Source of the DNA: Aliikangiella sp965214955
GTDB lineage: Bacteria; Pseudomonadota; Gammaproteobacteria; Enterobacterales; Kangiellaceae
DNA: 64,000 nucleotides
NCBI GenBank assembly: GCA_965214955.1
Contig: CBDCCU010000013.1
Span: 62,001 to 126,000 of the forward strand
Direction of reading: 5' to 3'
A program made the translations under genes and the position numbers. The notes below the pieces were generated by a model. That model ran no database searches and had not been told where the DNA came from. It saw only the letters and a program-made list of their open reading frames with translations. Shown piece by piece: positions 34,206 through 42,970 of this stretch; positions within the stretch are counted from its first letter, which is position 1, and every line of letters begins with the position of its first letter.

Positions 34206-36782
34206 ATGGATTTCGAAACTTTAAAGCCAATTCTTTCTATCGTATCTCCTGTTTGTGTTTTATCGTGGTTTCTGTATAGGCTTCCCATAACTTACAAAAA
34301 GATTGAAGCTGATACCCCATTTTGGACTTTGATCAGTAGGCTCTATTTAAAGCTCTATGTAGATCCTGTTTCTTCAAAACAAAAAATGAAGAGAGTCTTT
34401 AGAAAGAATCAAAAACGATTTAATTGCTTTTCACTGATTTCTGGTATTGATACAGATACTAATCGAAATACTATCTTTTCTTTTGACGATGACAAATATA
34501 CCAAGCCAAGATTTAAACGAATCATCAGACACGAAGAAGCTAAGAAACATCAAAGTTTCGGTAAGGCCAGAAAACTCAATGAAAACTCCATAAATCTAAG
34601 CCACTTGATAGCAGAAATTAAATCTGGTTTTCAAGGTAATGTGCTGATCCGAGGGGGAGGGGGGACAGGAAAGACAAGTCTATGTCGATTTATCCTTCAT
34701 TATTTCATTAAGTTTACCAACAGCTTTGAAGGAAATATTTTTTATCTAAGAGCAAAAACGCTTAGCAAATTAACTTTAGATATAGACAAAGATAAAAACT
34801 CCTCAAATAGCAAAGGTAGCATCGAAAGATTTGTTGCGCGCTCAAAATCACTCTATTTTCCTTACTTATTATTTCTCCTGTATAAGAAAAAGCTGTCAAT
34901 TGGCTTTATAAGAGGCATCTTAAAAAGCTCGCTCATTATCATTGATGGGTTAGATGAAATCACCGATTTTAAGAAAAAGAAAGAAGTGCTAAAACTGTTA
35001 GAGAATGCGAAAGAAATTTACGAATGTCGATTAGTATTCTCTTCTCGATTTATGTCCGTTGATTACGACAGTGGGTTATTTAGAAATAATACCGTTATCT
35101 ATGACTTATTACCTTTTAGCTCAAATCAGATTGAGCGGTTGTCCAAGATCTTGTTTCTCTATTTTGGTGTCACTCATTGTAAGCCTAATGATTTTGTCAG
35201 AAGAATTAAGCAGAATAATGCTTATGACCTAGCGTCAAATCCACTGTTCTTGACGTTAATGGTTGAGTTGGAACGGGACCCTAAAAATCGGTTGCCCGAT
35301 AGTAAACCAGCCCTAATCCACAAAGTCGTCGTGGAATCAATCAATCGACGAAAACATGGTTCGTCTGAAAAAATGTTGCACAAGTTGCTCATATTGTTAG
35401 CCGAACTTGCCGTTAGCCTTCAAGACGGGCAGAACGCGCAACAAATTGAAGCTAAGCTTAACTCGAAGATTAAAGACCAGTCAGATCTACCATTTGGCTG
35501 TTATCAGGATTTTGTAGTTTATATCGAAAAGCTTGGTTTTATATGGGTTGATAAAATTGGACGTGTTGATTTTTCTCATCGCTGTTTTAAAGAGTATTTT
35601 CTTGCTTATTACTATTGTAAAAATATTGATCGAGATACGATCAGCAGCTTGTTCTTTTTGCAAAAGCAAGACCATTCGAGTGACCTTCTTTATTACTACT
35701 GCTTCTTGCAAGAGAACATCGAAGACTTAGTTTTGACTTTAATCGCTTCTCAAGGGGATAAAGTCGATCTCTCAATAGCAATTCGGTTGTTATCAATTGA
35801 AAAATTAATAAAAGAAGTTTATTTGGGTACGCAAGTAAGAAATAAGCTCTGGAGTAAGATACGCACTGATCATGGACATGACAGAGAGCTACTTAATAGT
35901 GCGCTTTTTGAATACCGCCTGAGCCTGTTAAAAATGTCAGATCCGGTGTCGAAAGTGATGATGCCTTATAGCGTTGCTTCAAAAATGATTAATCTAAACC
36001 CGGCGATGAATAAAGTGAATGCCAGAGTTGCATTACTTAATGAAGAAGAAATTCACGCCTTAGTTGAGAACATCAATCAGAAATATCCTTGTGAGTACGG
36101 TGAATACACCATCCCTCGTTTAAATCATGTTAAAAAAGACAGTGTCGATGATATTATTTACCTGGGAAGCAAAGGTTTATACATTTTAAATCCCCATTCG
36201 GAAAGCTTTAAACAGACAAAAGATAAAATTAAAGCGGTTGCCAAAGATTTTGTCAGCAAGAAGGTTGATGAAAATAATATTGATGTATCTATTTCTAAAT
36301 TAATAATAGCAATCAGTCATATGGCTACAAATATGTGGCGACCCGATCTCTATTTTTCAACTGTCGATGCCAATTACATTAAGTATCAAGCTAAGAAAGT
36401 GATATCAGAGATAAGAACCAAAATTAAATTTGGGGATTTTCAATCGAACAAAAACTTAGATGCGTTAGCAATCTTCTTTGAATTTAAAGAGTATGAGAGG
36501 GAAGAGTTATTTAATAAGAGTAATCGGACTTTTACTAGTATTCTTAAGGAAGTGAAAATCGGGAAAATTACGCGCCCTGAAATTGAACACATGATTCTCA
36601 ACTCAATGTATAGCATATTTAACAGTTTTCGATTTGGCCAGTATGGTGGTGCCGAAGAGCAAGTATTAATTATTTCATATTTGTATGGCGTGTTGATGGT
36701 TCAGACTGAGCTTGAAAATGATATGAAGTTTAAAGGTTGGGGTAGAATTCGATTGTGTTATGAAAGGAGCAGAATGAACTAA
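34206..36782 (+). CDS. Membrane-linked NACHT ATPase, candidate defence protein
   Basis: An 858-residue protein. A hydrophobic N-terminus (about residues 8-24) suggests membrane attachment. The NTPase domain has Walker A RGGGGTGKTSLC (about 150-160), Walker B SLIIIDGLDEI (about 241-250) and the VFSSRF sensor strand (about 277-282), the NACHT arrangement of STAND proteins. A helical region follows, and the last 250 residues are an unassigned, probably sensing, domain. Bacterial NACHT proteins often act in antiphage defence, and this one stands between an IS200 and an integrative element. Its partner gene starts 108 bp later. Function is inference. Confidence 0.8.
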   Translation: MDFETLKPILSIVSPVCVLSWFLYRLPITYKKIEADTPFWTLISRLYLKLYVDPVSSKQKMKRVFRKNQKRFNCFSLISGIDTDTNRNTIFSFDDDKYTKPRFKRIIRHEEAKKHQSFGKARKLNENSINLSHLIAEIKSGFQGNVLIRGGGGTGKTSLCRFILHYFIKFTNSFEGNIFYLRAKTLSKLTLDIDKDKNSSNSKGSIERFVARSKSLYFPYLLFLLYKKKLSIGFIRGILKSSLIIIDGLDEITDFKKKKEVLKLLENAKEIYECRLVFSSRFMSVDYDSGLFRNNTVIYDLLPFSSNQIERLSKILFLYFGVTHCKPNDFVRRIKQNNAYDLASNPLFLTLMVELERDPKNRLPDSKPALIHKVVVESINRRKHGSSEKMLHKLLILLAELAVSLQDGQNAQQIEAKLNSKIKDQSDLPFGCYQDFVVYIEKLGFIWVDKIGRVDFSHRCFKEYFLAYYYCKNIDRDTISSLFFLQKQDHSSDLLYYYCFLQENIEDLVLTLIASQGDKVDLSIAIRLLSIEKLIKEVYLGTQVRNKLWSKIRTDHGHDRELLNSALFEYRLSLLKMSDPVSKVMMPYSVASKMINLNPAMNKVNARVALLNEEEIHALVENINQKYPCEYGEYTIPRLNHVKKDSVDDIIYLGSKGLYILNPHSESFKQTKDKIKAVAKDFVSKKVDENNIDVSISKLIIAISHMATNMWRPDLYFSTVDANYIKYQAKKVISEIRTKIKFGDFQSNKNLDALAIFFEFKEYEREELFNKSNRTFTSILKEVKIGKITRPEIEHMILNSMYSIFNSFRFGQYGGAEEQVLIISYLYGVLMVQTELENDMKFKGWGRIRLCYERSRMN

Positions 36783-36890
36783 AAATCACTTTCTTTTTAA
36801 ATTAAATTGAGCGCAGGTTAAATTGGTTTATCGAGTAATTTTGTTATTTGTTCCCAATTAAATTAGCATTAAATAAAGGAGTACTGGAGA

Positions 36891-37766
36891 ATGACAGAAG
36901 CAGAACGTTCTGAGCTTGAACGCAAGAAGATTGAGTTTCAATTACAAAAAGAAGAATTTGAAGCGAAGAAAATTAGACTGGAGGTTGAAATGCTTGAAGC
37001 CGAAATTCAAATGCCTTTTTATAAAAGTAGGACACTTCTACGTCCAGTGGTTGCCGGTATTTCTCTTTCCGCCTTGTTTGCTGCTTACATTCATTACATA
37101 TTTTTACCTGAACAAGAAAGACTGTCTAAAAAAGCTGATACTGCTGAGTTTGTCCTTCAAAAGAAACAGGCTCAACATGATTATCAGCTCGCAAAATTAG
37201 AACTCATACAATCAAAAATAGAGCAAGAATCTGAAGACTCGAAGAACCAACTTGAAGCTGCAAAGATCAGCCTTGCTGAAGCAAAAAAACGAAATGAGGA
37301 ATTAAGTACGATAATTAAAGATGTTAAAGGTTCGAATACGTTAGATGCTGAAAAGGAAAAACTGGAGAGTATTAATACAGCAATTTCGAAGAGTAATAAA
37401 GAGATAAATGCTCAACTAGCAGATATTAATGACAAAACTGTAAAAATTCAAAGTATAAAGAGTGTTTCGTCTGAGCGGGAAAGTGTTTCTACTGGGAAAG
37501 AAGGTTGGATTTATATTGGTTATTTTCCTAAAGGTAAATGGGATTTTAAGACGCTCGACATTGTCGATATTAAGCCTGTTAATGGTGAAAACTACATTAT
37601 TTCTCAAAACGTTAACATCCGTAATCAGTATCCTGCTTTAGGATTTTTAGGTTATGACTACGGAGATGTGATTGGATATTTAGAACCTGGGCAGGAAGTT
37701 AAGATTAAAGACTTAGAGATCGTCGGTCGGAGTAAGGTCTGGGCGTTAGTGAGTGTTTCGAAGTAA
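36891..37766 (+). CDS. Membrane coiled-coil protein with SH3-like C-terminus
   Basis: A 291-residue protein: a charged helix (residues 1-45), one membrane helix (about 52-72), a long coiled coil (about 75-195) and a small beta-rich C-terminal domain (about 205-291: EGWIYIGYFPKGKWDFKT... NVNIRNQYP... VIGYLEPGQEVKIKDLE... VWALVSV), which has the look of a bacterial SH3 domain. It would span the inner membrane with the coiled coil on one side. It follows the NACHT gene on the same strand and may be its effector or sensor partner. No known family recognised. Confidence 0.65.
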   Translation: MTEAERSELERKKIEFQLQKEEFEAKKIRLEVEMLEAEIQMPFYKSRTLLRPVVAGISLSALFAAYIHYIFLPEQERLSKKADTAEFVLQKKQAQHDYQLAKLELIQSKIEQESEDSKNQLEAAKISLAEAKKRNEELSTIIKDVKGSNTLDAEKEKLESINTAISKSNKEINAQLADINDKTVKIQSIKSVSSERESVSTGKEGWIYIGYFPKGKWDFKTLDIVDIKPVNGENYIISQNVNIRNQYPALGFLGYDYGDVIGYLEPGQEVKIKDLEIVGRSKVWALVSVSK

Positions 37767-38030
37767 TTTCTGACTGAAAGGAACCTGGAAGATCGTAGCA
37801 ATGAGCCTTCTAGAACTAGATAGTTTTAGTAAAAGAGCTCTTTAGCAGTAGGCGGAACGAATTAAAAAGCAGGATTAGTAGAAAAATTGAGAAATTACCG
37901 CCAAAGCTCTTAATTTAGCCATAATTTAAGATAGAGCATTAACTAATTTCCATAAGTCATAAAAATACTGTTCAAATATCCAGTATCTTCAACATAAGAC
38001 TAAAGACTCTCTAATTTAAAAGGATAAACT

Positions 38031-38729
38031 ATGCAGTCTTATGATAAAGAACCTAAAGCACTGATTGATTTAATTAAACCTGCCTTATCATACCAGCGTT
38101 CTGCTCAATTAAAATTTTATGATAGTAAAGAAACGTATGAGTTTTTTGGCTTAGCTTGTGAGCAATATATTCATGAGCCTTCTATTGGTTTTATTTATGG
38201 TGTTGGATATGTTCACCCTGTTGAAAAAGATGCTGATGGCATGATTTATTATTTAAGCATTAATGAGCGTGAGCGTCTTGTACAAGAATATTATTCACTT
38301 TATCTTGAATATCGTAAAGGAGAGCGGTGGGCTTTTTATGAAATGAAAAAGCATTTTCAAAATAACTTTCTTTTTAGTCTTTCATTTATGGATGCAGTGG
38401 TTGATTTTATTAATCCACTTGGCTGTGTTAAACCAGAGCCAGATTTAAGTGCTTGGGTTAAGGGGTTTAAAGTTTACTGGGAAAAATATATGGATAAAAT
38501 AATGACGCATTTTAAGCAAGATGTTGATAATGCGGTTATCCAACTAAGCATGATCAATACCAATATTGATGATCCCAGAGAACATATCAAAAGTGGACTT
38601 AGCAATAAAATTTGGCAAATGGCTTACCCTGCTATGGCTTGTTATGGTGAAACATTAAAAGACAATATTCTTTATTTTATTTATTCTATGCCCGTTAATG
38701 CAAATTTAATGATAAAAAGTGATGAGTAA
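38031..38729 (+). CDS. Unknown protein of the integrative element
   Basis: A 232-residue soluble protein rich in aromatic residues, mostly helical, without signal peptide or recognised motif. It is preceded by AAAGGATAAAC and a 264-bp stretch without genes. It shares strand with the sigma-like, excisionase-like and integrase genes that follow, and probably belongs to the same element. Confidence 0.55.
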   Translation: MQSYDKEPKALIDLIKPALSYQRSAQLKFYDSKETYEFFGLACEQYIHEPSIGFIYGVGYVHPVEKDADGMIYYLSINERERLVQEYYSLYLEYRKGERWAFYEMKKHFQNNFLFSLSFMDAVVDFINPLGCVKPEPDLSAWVKGFKVYWEKYMDKIMTHFKQDVDNAVIQLSMINTNIDDPREHIKSGLSNKIWQMAYPAMACYGETLKDNILYFIYSMPVNANLMIKSDE

Positions 38730-38793
38730 ATCAATGGGTTCATTAATTCATCATTAACGTCTTAATTGCATATTGAAAGTTCGGGAATAATTT

Positions 38794-38821
38794 TATCTCT
38801 CCACATTAATTAGGAGAGATA
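38794..38821 (+). promoter_or_regulatory. Hairpin that would hide the ribosome binding site of the sigma-like gene
   Basis: TATCTCTCC (38794-38802), loop ACATTAATTA, GGAGAGATA (38813-38821). The nine-pair perfect stem covers the whole Shine-Dalgarno AGGAGA, and the start codon is at 38824. No T tract follows, so it is not a terminator. Translation of the sigma-like protein should need melting or opening of this stem. Confidence 0.75.
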
Positions 38822-38823
38822 CA

Positions 38824-39591
38824 ATGAACAAAGCCACAGAAAACCAATATATAGAAATTTATCAGTCGGGCAAATCTAAACTAGCCAAAGTTGCGTTATC
38901 AAAATTATTTATTGCCCATGAGAGTTGGCTTAATACTCGCATAATGTTATTAAGTCGATATGCTCAATTTGAATTTAAATTTGATATCCGCCAAGAAGCC
39001 TACCTTGCATTTATACAAGCTGTTAAACAGTTCGATTTAATTAATAAACCTTCAATAAAATTAAAAACATTAGCAGGCCGATATATTGATTGGCAGGTTA
39101 ATAAATTGATAAAAGCGCAAATTTATTGTGGACTAAAAACGCCAGTAATTAATGCTAGTTTAAGGAAGATGATTTTAAATGTGATGAAGCTTTCTTTTTC
39201 TCAAGCGGAGCAAGTGGCGGAGTTTAAAAAAATTGCACAAGCGCACAATCAAAGTTTAAAAATGGTTAAATATATCGCTAAGTTTTTATCGAGCTATCAA
39301 CATTCATCATTTGATAGTGGTCAATTTGAACAAAAAGAAATTGATAGTTTATTTCAAAGCGGTGCTGACGATGTGTTTAAACAGGTAGCAGTAGCTAAAA
39401 TAATGAATAAAGCTCACACGCTATTAGCGAATGCGCCAAATAAAACCAAAACCATATTGAATGAACGCTGGTTTAGGAGTGAGCCTGTGCCGTATGAACG
39501 ATTGGCTAAGCAGTCTAAAGTGACACCAGAGGCAATTCGTATGCGTGAAAAGCGAGCTTTACAAAAATTAAGAATTGAATTGGAGGCCTGA
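38824..39591 (+). CDS. Sigma-70-family-like protein of a mobile element
   Basis: A 255-residue protein. Residues about 45-100 (FDIRQEAYLAFIQAVKQFDLINKPSIKLKTLAGRYIDWQVNKLI) look like sigma region 2, and the C-terminus PVPYERLAKQSKVTPEAIRMREKRALQKLRIELEA like region 4 with its helix-turn-helix. The middle part is divergent. It should bind RNA polymerase and steer it to element promoters, or copy that role as a replication or transfer regulator. Sigma factors are unusual cargo for small integrative elements. Its ribosome binding site is hidden in a perfect hairpin. Confidence 0.7.
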   Translation: MNKATENQYIEIYQSGKSKLAKVALSKLFIAHESWLNTRIMLLSRYAQFEFKFDIRQEAYLAFIQAVKQFDLINKPSIKLKTLAGRYIDWQVNKLIKAQIYCGLKTPVINASLRKMILNVMKLSFSQAEQVAEFKKIAQAHNQSLKMVKYIAKFLSSYQHSSFDSGQFEQKEIDSLFQSGADDVFKQVAVAKIMNKAHTLLANAPNKTKTILNERWFRSEPVPYERLAKQSKVTPEAIRMREKRALQKLRIELEA

Positions 39592-39667
39592 TTTTAAAAT
39601 CTAAGTGTTGGTTTATCTTGCTTGTTTGCTATGAGAGATATTGTATAACTAACACTTAGGAGTTTAT

Positions 39668-40030
39668 ATGACACAAAATAATATCCTTGAGCATGTCGCT
39701 TTTGAAAACCAAGAAATCATTAATCACTCATCAACTCCAGTAGAAATCAGCATGTCGATTTCTCCCCTTCAAATTAATCAAGTCGAACAATATATTGATT
39801 GGTTAGCGATTGCTGTGTGTAATCGTTTATTAATTAAACATACTGATTATCAGCTTGTTGGAATTTTAACTGAACAACCTGCAACAACAAATATGCAAGC
39901 ACTGAAGTATTGGCTGAGAGCTTATTTGACCAATAATGAAGTGTTATTTTTAGCTCAAGATAATAAGTTGAAATTTATTGAAGATAAAATCAAAGATTTA
40001 TTTGAAAATTTTTGGTTTGGCGAGAGCTAA
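39668..40030 (+). CDS. Small unknown protein of the integrative element
   Basis: A 120-residue acidic protein with no recognised motif; helical segments around WLAIAVCNRLL and MQALKYWLRAYL. TTAGGAG precedes its ATG. It lies between the sigma-like and the excisionase-like genes on the same strand. Confidence 0.55.
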   Translation: MTQNNILEHVAFENQEIINHSSTPVEISMSISPLQINQVEQYIDWLAIAVCNRLLIKHTDYQLVGILTEQPATTNMQALKYWLRAYLTNNEVLFLAQDNKLKFIEDKIKDLFENFWFGES

Positions 40031-40123
40031 GTATTTCTACTGCTCTTCCTTAATTGCAAGTTACTTTTCCTTTGATGAAATAAGTGTGTCGAAAGGCACA
40101 CTTTTAAACTAATGAGGAAATAT

Positions 40124-40339
40124 ATGATGAACACTTACCTTACTACCGAAGAGCTTTCTAAGCGTATTAAATATGATGTTAGAACCATTAGAAACAGTTT
40201 GATAGATTCTGTTCTGTTAGAAGGGGTACATTATTTTCGCCCCTTTAATGGTCGTAAAATCTTGTATATTTGGGAGAAGGTCGAACAAGATATGATTGCT
40301 GGTCATAGCATTGATAGTCTAATTGCTTCTATTCGCTAA
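40124..40339 (+). CDS. Putative excisionase / small DNA-binding protein
   Basis: A 71-residue protein. I start at ATG 40124 (or 40127) because TGAGGAA lies just before. Residues 4-30 (YLTTEELSKRIKYDVRTIRNSL) form a helix-turn-helix, followed by LLEGVHYFRPFNGRKILYIWE, the winged part seen in phage excisionase-like proteins. Such proteins bend DNA and set the direction of integrase action. The integrase gene starts 15 bp downstream, which fits. Confidence 0.72.
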   Translation: MMNTYLTTEELSKRIKYDVRTIRNSLIDSVLLEGVHYFRPFNGRKILYIWEKVEQDMIAGHSIDSLIASIR

Positions 40340-40353
40340 GAAGGGGGGAATTT

Positions 40354-41565
40354 ATGGCTAGTATTACAACACGCAGTGGACGACTTGTGATTGATTTTCG
40401 TTATAAAAACCAGCGATGTCGTGAAAAAACAAGTCTTATTGATACGCCTCAAAATCGCAAACAACTAATGCTTTTAGTTAAACGTATTGAAGCAGAAATT
40501 ACACTTGGTACGTTTGAATACAAAAAGTATTTTCCAGAAAGTAAGCGAGCAGAGAAGTTATCGTTAATGGAAAAACAAAGTATTACCAAATGCTTAGAAA
40601 CACCACTTTTTGAGACGTTTTGTGAGATTTGGTTTTCAGAGAAAAAACCAGAGTGGCGCAAGTCGCATCAGAAAAATGTGAGAGCCATTTTAGATCGGTA
40701 TTTGTTACCTCAGTTTGCTAAAGAAGAAATAGGAAACATTAAAAAATCGTCGATCTTAAATTATAGAAGCACATTGGTCGGTAGTTTAAATGGGCGAGGC
40801 AAAGTATTAAGTGGAGAGCGGATCAATAAAATATTAATGCCGTTAAGGATGATCATTAATGAAGCTGCTGATCGCTATGATTTTGTTACGCCTTGGCAAA
40901 ATATAAAACCCCTTAAGATCAAAAAATCAAGTGTCGAACCGTTTACACTTGATGAGGTTTTATTTTTTCTGGAAAAGGTTAGAGCCGACTTTAAGATTTA
41001 TTATACGGTTCGTTTCTTTACGGGACTAAGAACCAGTGAAATTAATGGCTTAACTTGGGAAAACATTGATTTTGAACGTAGGCAACTGTTGATCCATCAT
41101 GCACTTGTTGATGGTGAAATTGTAGAAACTAAAACTGATGGTTCATTTAGAGCTGTTGATATGTCTCAGCAAGTTTATGAGGTACTTAAGCAACAAGAAA
41201 AGGTGACTAAACACTTATCTCAGTTTGTTTTTTGTAACCAATATGGCGATCCACTTAATTACCGAAATATCACTCGGAGAGTATGGCATCCTACACTCAA
41301 ATATTTAGGTTTAAAACCTCGCCGCGCTTATGAAACAAGACATACTGCGGCAACATTGTGGCTTGCGGCAGGGGAAAGTCCTGAATGGATCGCCAGACAA
41401 ATGGGGCATGCTAATACCAATATGTTATTTAAGGTTTATTCGCGTTATGTGCCTAATTTAACCAGAAAGGACGGCGCAGTGTTTGAGAAGTTGATAAACA
41501 CAAAAATTGAGAAGCTCAATGAAAAAACGGCAGTAGCTAGCGTTTTGCGTAAAGAAGATCGTTAG
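40354..41565 (+). CDS. int: Phage-type tyrosine integrase
   Basis: A 403-residue integrase. The N-terminus (SITTRSGRLVIDFRYKNQRCREKTSL) is an arm-binding domain, about 105-200 is the core-binding domain, and the catalytic part has R226 (GLRTSE), YETRHTAA (a YxxR variant of the HxxR box), MGHANTNMLFKVYSRY with H and the nucleophilic Y. It should insert the element at a specific attachment site, which I cannot identify. A strong AAGGGGGG precedes it. Its 3' end overlaps the convergent repressor gene by 29 bp. Confidence 0.92.
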   Translation: MASITTRSGRLVIDFRYKNQRCREKTSLIDTPQNRKQLMLLVKRIEAEITLGTFEYKKYFPESKRAEKLSLMEKQSITKCLETPLFETFCEIWFSEKKPEWRKSHQKNVRAILDRYLLPQFAKEEIGNIKKSSILNYRSTLVGSLNGRGKVLSGERINKILMPLRMIINEAADRYDFVTPWQNIKPLKIKKSSVEPFTLDEVLFFLEKVRADFKIYYTVRFFTGLRTSEINGLTWENIDFERRQLLIHHALVDGEIVETKTDGSFRAVDMSQQVYEVLKQQEKVTKHLSQFVFCNQYGDPLNYRNITRRVWHPTLKYLGLKPRRAYETRHTAATLWLAAGESPEWIARQMGHANTNMLFKVYSRYVPNLTRKDGAVFEKLINTKIEKLNEKTAVASVLRKEDR

Positions 41566-41812
41566 CTTGATTATTGAGTGATTGAGTTGCAATGGCTAAT
41601 CCATCTTTAGGATCAATGTCTAATGCTTGGCAATACTCAATAAATTCAAATAGCTCTAGTTTTCGTGTGCCATCTTCGATTTTTCCAATAATTGAATGAT
41701 GAACACCTAAACGAGCCGCTAATGCCCTTATTGAAAGATCGGCATTTTCACGGTTTTTGATCAGCCAATTCCGTAGCTGTAAATAATGTGAAGAATTTCT
41801 TGAATGTCTCAT
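41537..41812 (-). CDS. XRE-family repressor
   Basis: A 91-residue protein with a Cro/C1 helix-turn-helix: LSIRALAARLGVHHSIIGKIEDGTRKLELFEFIEYCQAL (about residues 27-65). The start is taken at 41812 so that two palindromic operators lie directly upstream. It is convergent with the integrase and probably represses its own promoter and element functions, as prophage repressors do. Confidence 0.85.
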   Translation of the reverse strand: MRHSRNSSHYLQLRNWLIKNRENADLSIRALAARLGVHHSIIGKIEDGTRKLELFEFIEYCQALDIDPKDGLAIATQSLNNQANDLLYAKR

Positions 41813-41813
41813 T

Positions 41814-41857
41814 GTCTCTATTTTAGAGACAGTGTATATTGTCTCGTAATTCGAGAC
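41814..41857 (-). promoter_or_regulatory. Two GTCTC-N7-GAGAC operators at the repressor promoter
   Basis: GTCTCTATTTTAGAGAC (41814-41830) and GTCTCGTAATTCGAGAC (41841-41857) are both 17-bp palindromes with the same outer bases, 27 bp apart; a third half site GTCTC is at 41806-41810. Read on the minus strand a TTGCAA / ATATAC promoter brackets the second one. They are almost surely binding sites of the XRE protein encoded just downstream. Confidence 0.8.
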
Positions 41858-42029
41858 TTGCAATTCAAGGATCTTATAGAATTGGATAGGTAGGGGTAAT
41901 CGAATGGGGGCTGCTAGTTAGTTTTGTTAGCTGTTATGTATAACTAGCTGGCATACCAATTAGGGAATATCACTTTAATAAAATTATCAATAAAGTGGTT
42001 AAAAAATAATAGATAGTGAGGTAGGTATT

Positions 42030-42911
42030 ATGAGAATTTTGTCACCAGTGTTGGCATTAATGATGGTTATTTTTGTTGGGGCATGCGGAGGCTTAGGGGC
42101 AAAGAAAGTCACTGCTCCCCCTGTTGAAATAGATATTAGTCATATTGAGCCACTAATATTTGATAATACAACAGATATAAAAATGAATACATGGAAGCTA
42201 ACGGAATATATTACGAAATATTACTCAAGCGTTAGTCGCTTTAAACCCTTTCAGAGAGTTAAGAGAACTCAAGCACTTGGTGGTACTCTGGTTACCCATA
42301 AAGCGGGTGTAAATGTGGTTAAAATTGCTGGAAATAAGATTAGAGTAAGTTACGATTATGAACTTCATTTTGCAAATGCAGGTACTGATACAAAATATAC
42401 TAGGAGTACTACAGAGTTTGAGATTATTGAAAAAGTGGTTGGAGATAAAAATGAATACCACTTTAAAATGACAAAACCCATTGTCCAAAGTAGTGGTGGA
42501 AACTTGTTTGGGTTTACAGAGCCTCCACTAGATGAAATAAATTCTCTTGCTGAAGATTTTAAGTCAGCCCTTGCTAAAATTAAACCGAGATTTTCCTCAT
42601 ATGATAAGCTCAGTGGGGAGTTTGCCGCTAAATATAATGAAAAGGCAGTTAAAGCAAACTTTGATCGCATTCTAGATAATACCTCATCTACAGAAGAAGG
42701 GCATTATTCAATGAATCGTTATCTTTCACTTGATGGTAAGAAAGATAACGTAAGGGTGACAATGGCTTTTTATCCTTACCGACAAAATCAAACTAAGATA
42801 AGATATATGCTAGAAAGTAAGTATTATATTGACTCATTTGGGCGCTCAACGTTTAACAAAGATAAGTTCAAGCAATATGAAGCAAAACTTAAGCAGATTG
42901 CGAATGATTGA
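42030..42911 (+). CDS. Putative lipoprotein, unknown function
   Basis: A 293-residue protein whose signal MRILSPVLALMMVIFVGAC ends in the lipobox VGAC (Cys at about residue 19). The mature part is a mixed alpha/beta protein with two similar-looking blocks, each around a FxxxxKY or YEL strand pattern, with no motif I recognise. SD TGAGG precedes ATG 42030. It is followed by a strong terminator shared with the convergent trio module. Confidence 0.7.
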   Translation: MRILSPVLALMMVIFVGACGGLGAKKVTAPPVEIDISHIEPLIFDNTTDIKMNTWKLTEYITKYYSSVSRFKPFQRVKRTQALGGTLVTHKAGVNVVKIAGNKIRVSYDYELHFANAGTDTKYTRSTTEFEIIEKVVGDKNEYHFKMTKPIVQSSGGNLFGFTEPPLDEINSLAEDFKSALAKIKPRFSSYDKLSGEFAAKYNEKAVKANFDRILDNTSSTEEGHYSMNRYLSLDGKKDNVRVTMAFYPYRQNQTKIRYMLESKYYIDSFGRSTFNKDKFKQYEAKLKQIAND

Positions 42912-42933
42912 ACACTTAGCATTAATATAACTT

Positions 42934-42957
42934 AAAGCCGCAGTTTAGCGGCTTTTT
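42934..42957. terminator. Rho-independent terminator between convergent genes
   Basis: AAGCCGC (42935-42941), loop AGTTTA, GCGGCTT (42948-42954) and a T tract. Seven-bp GC-rich stem; the flanking A run and T run let it work on both strands. Confidence 0.88.
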
Positions 42958-42970
42958 GTATGGCTTTTAA

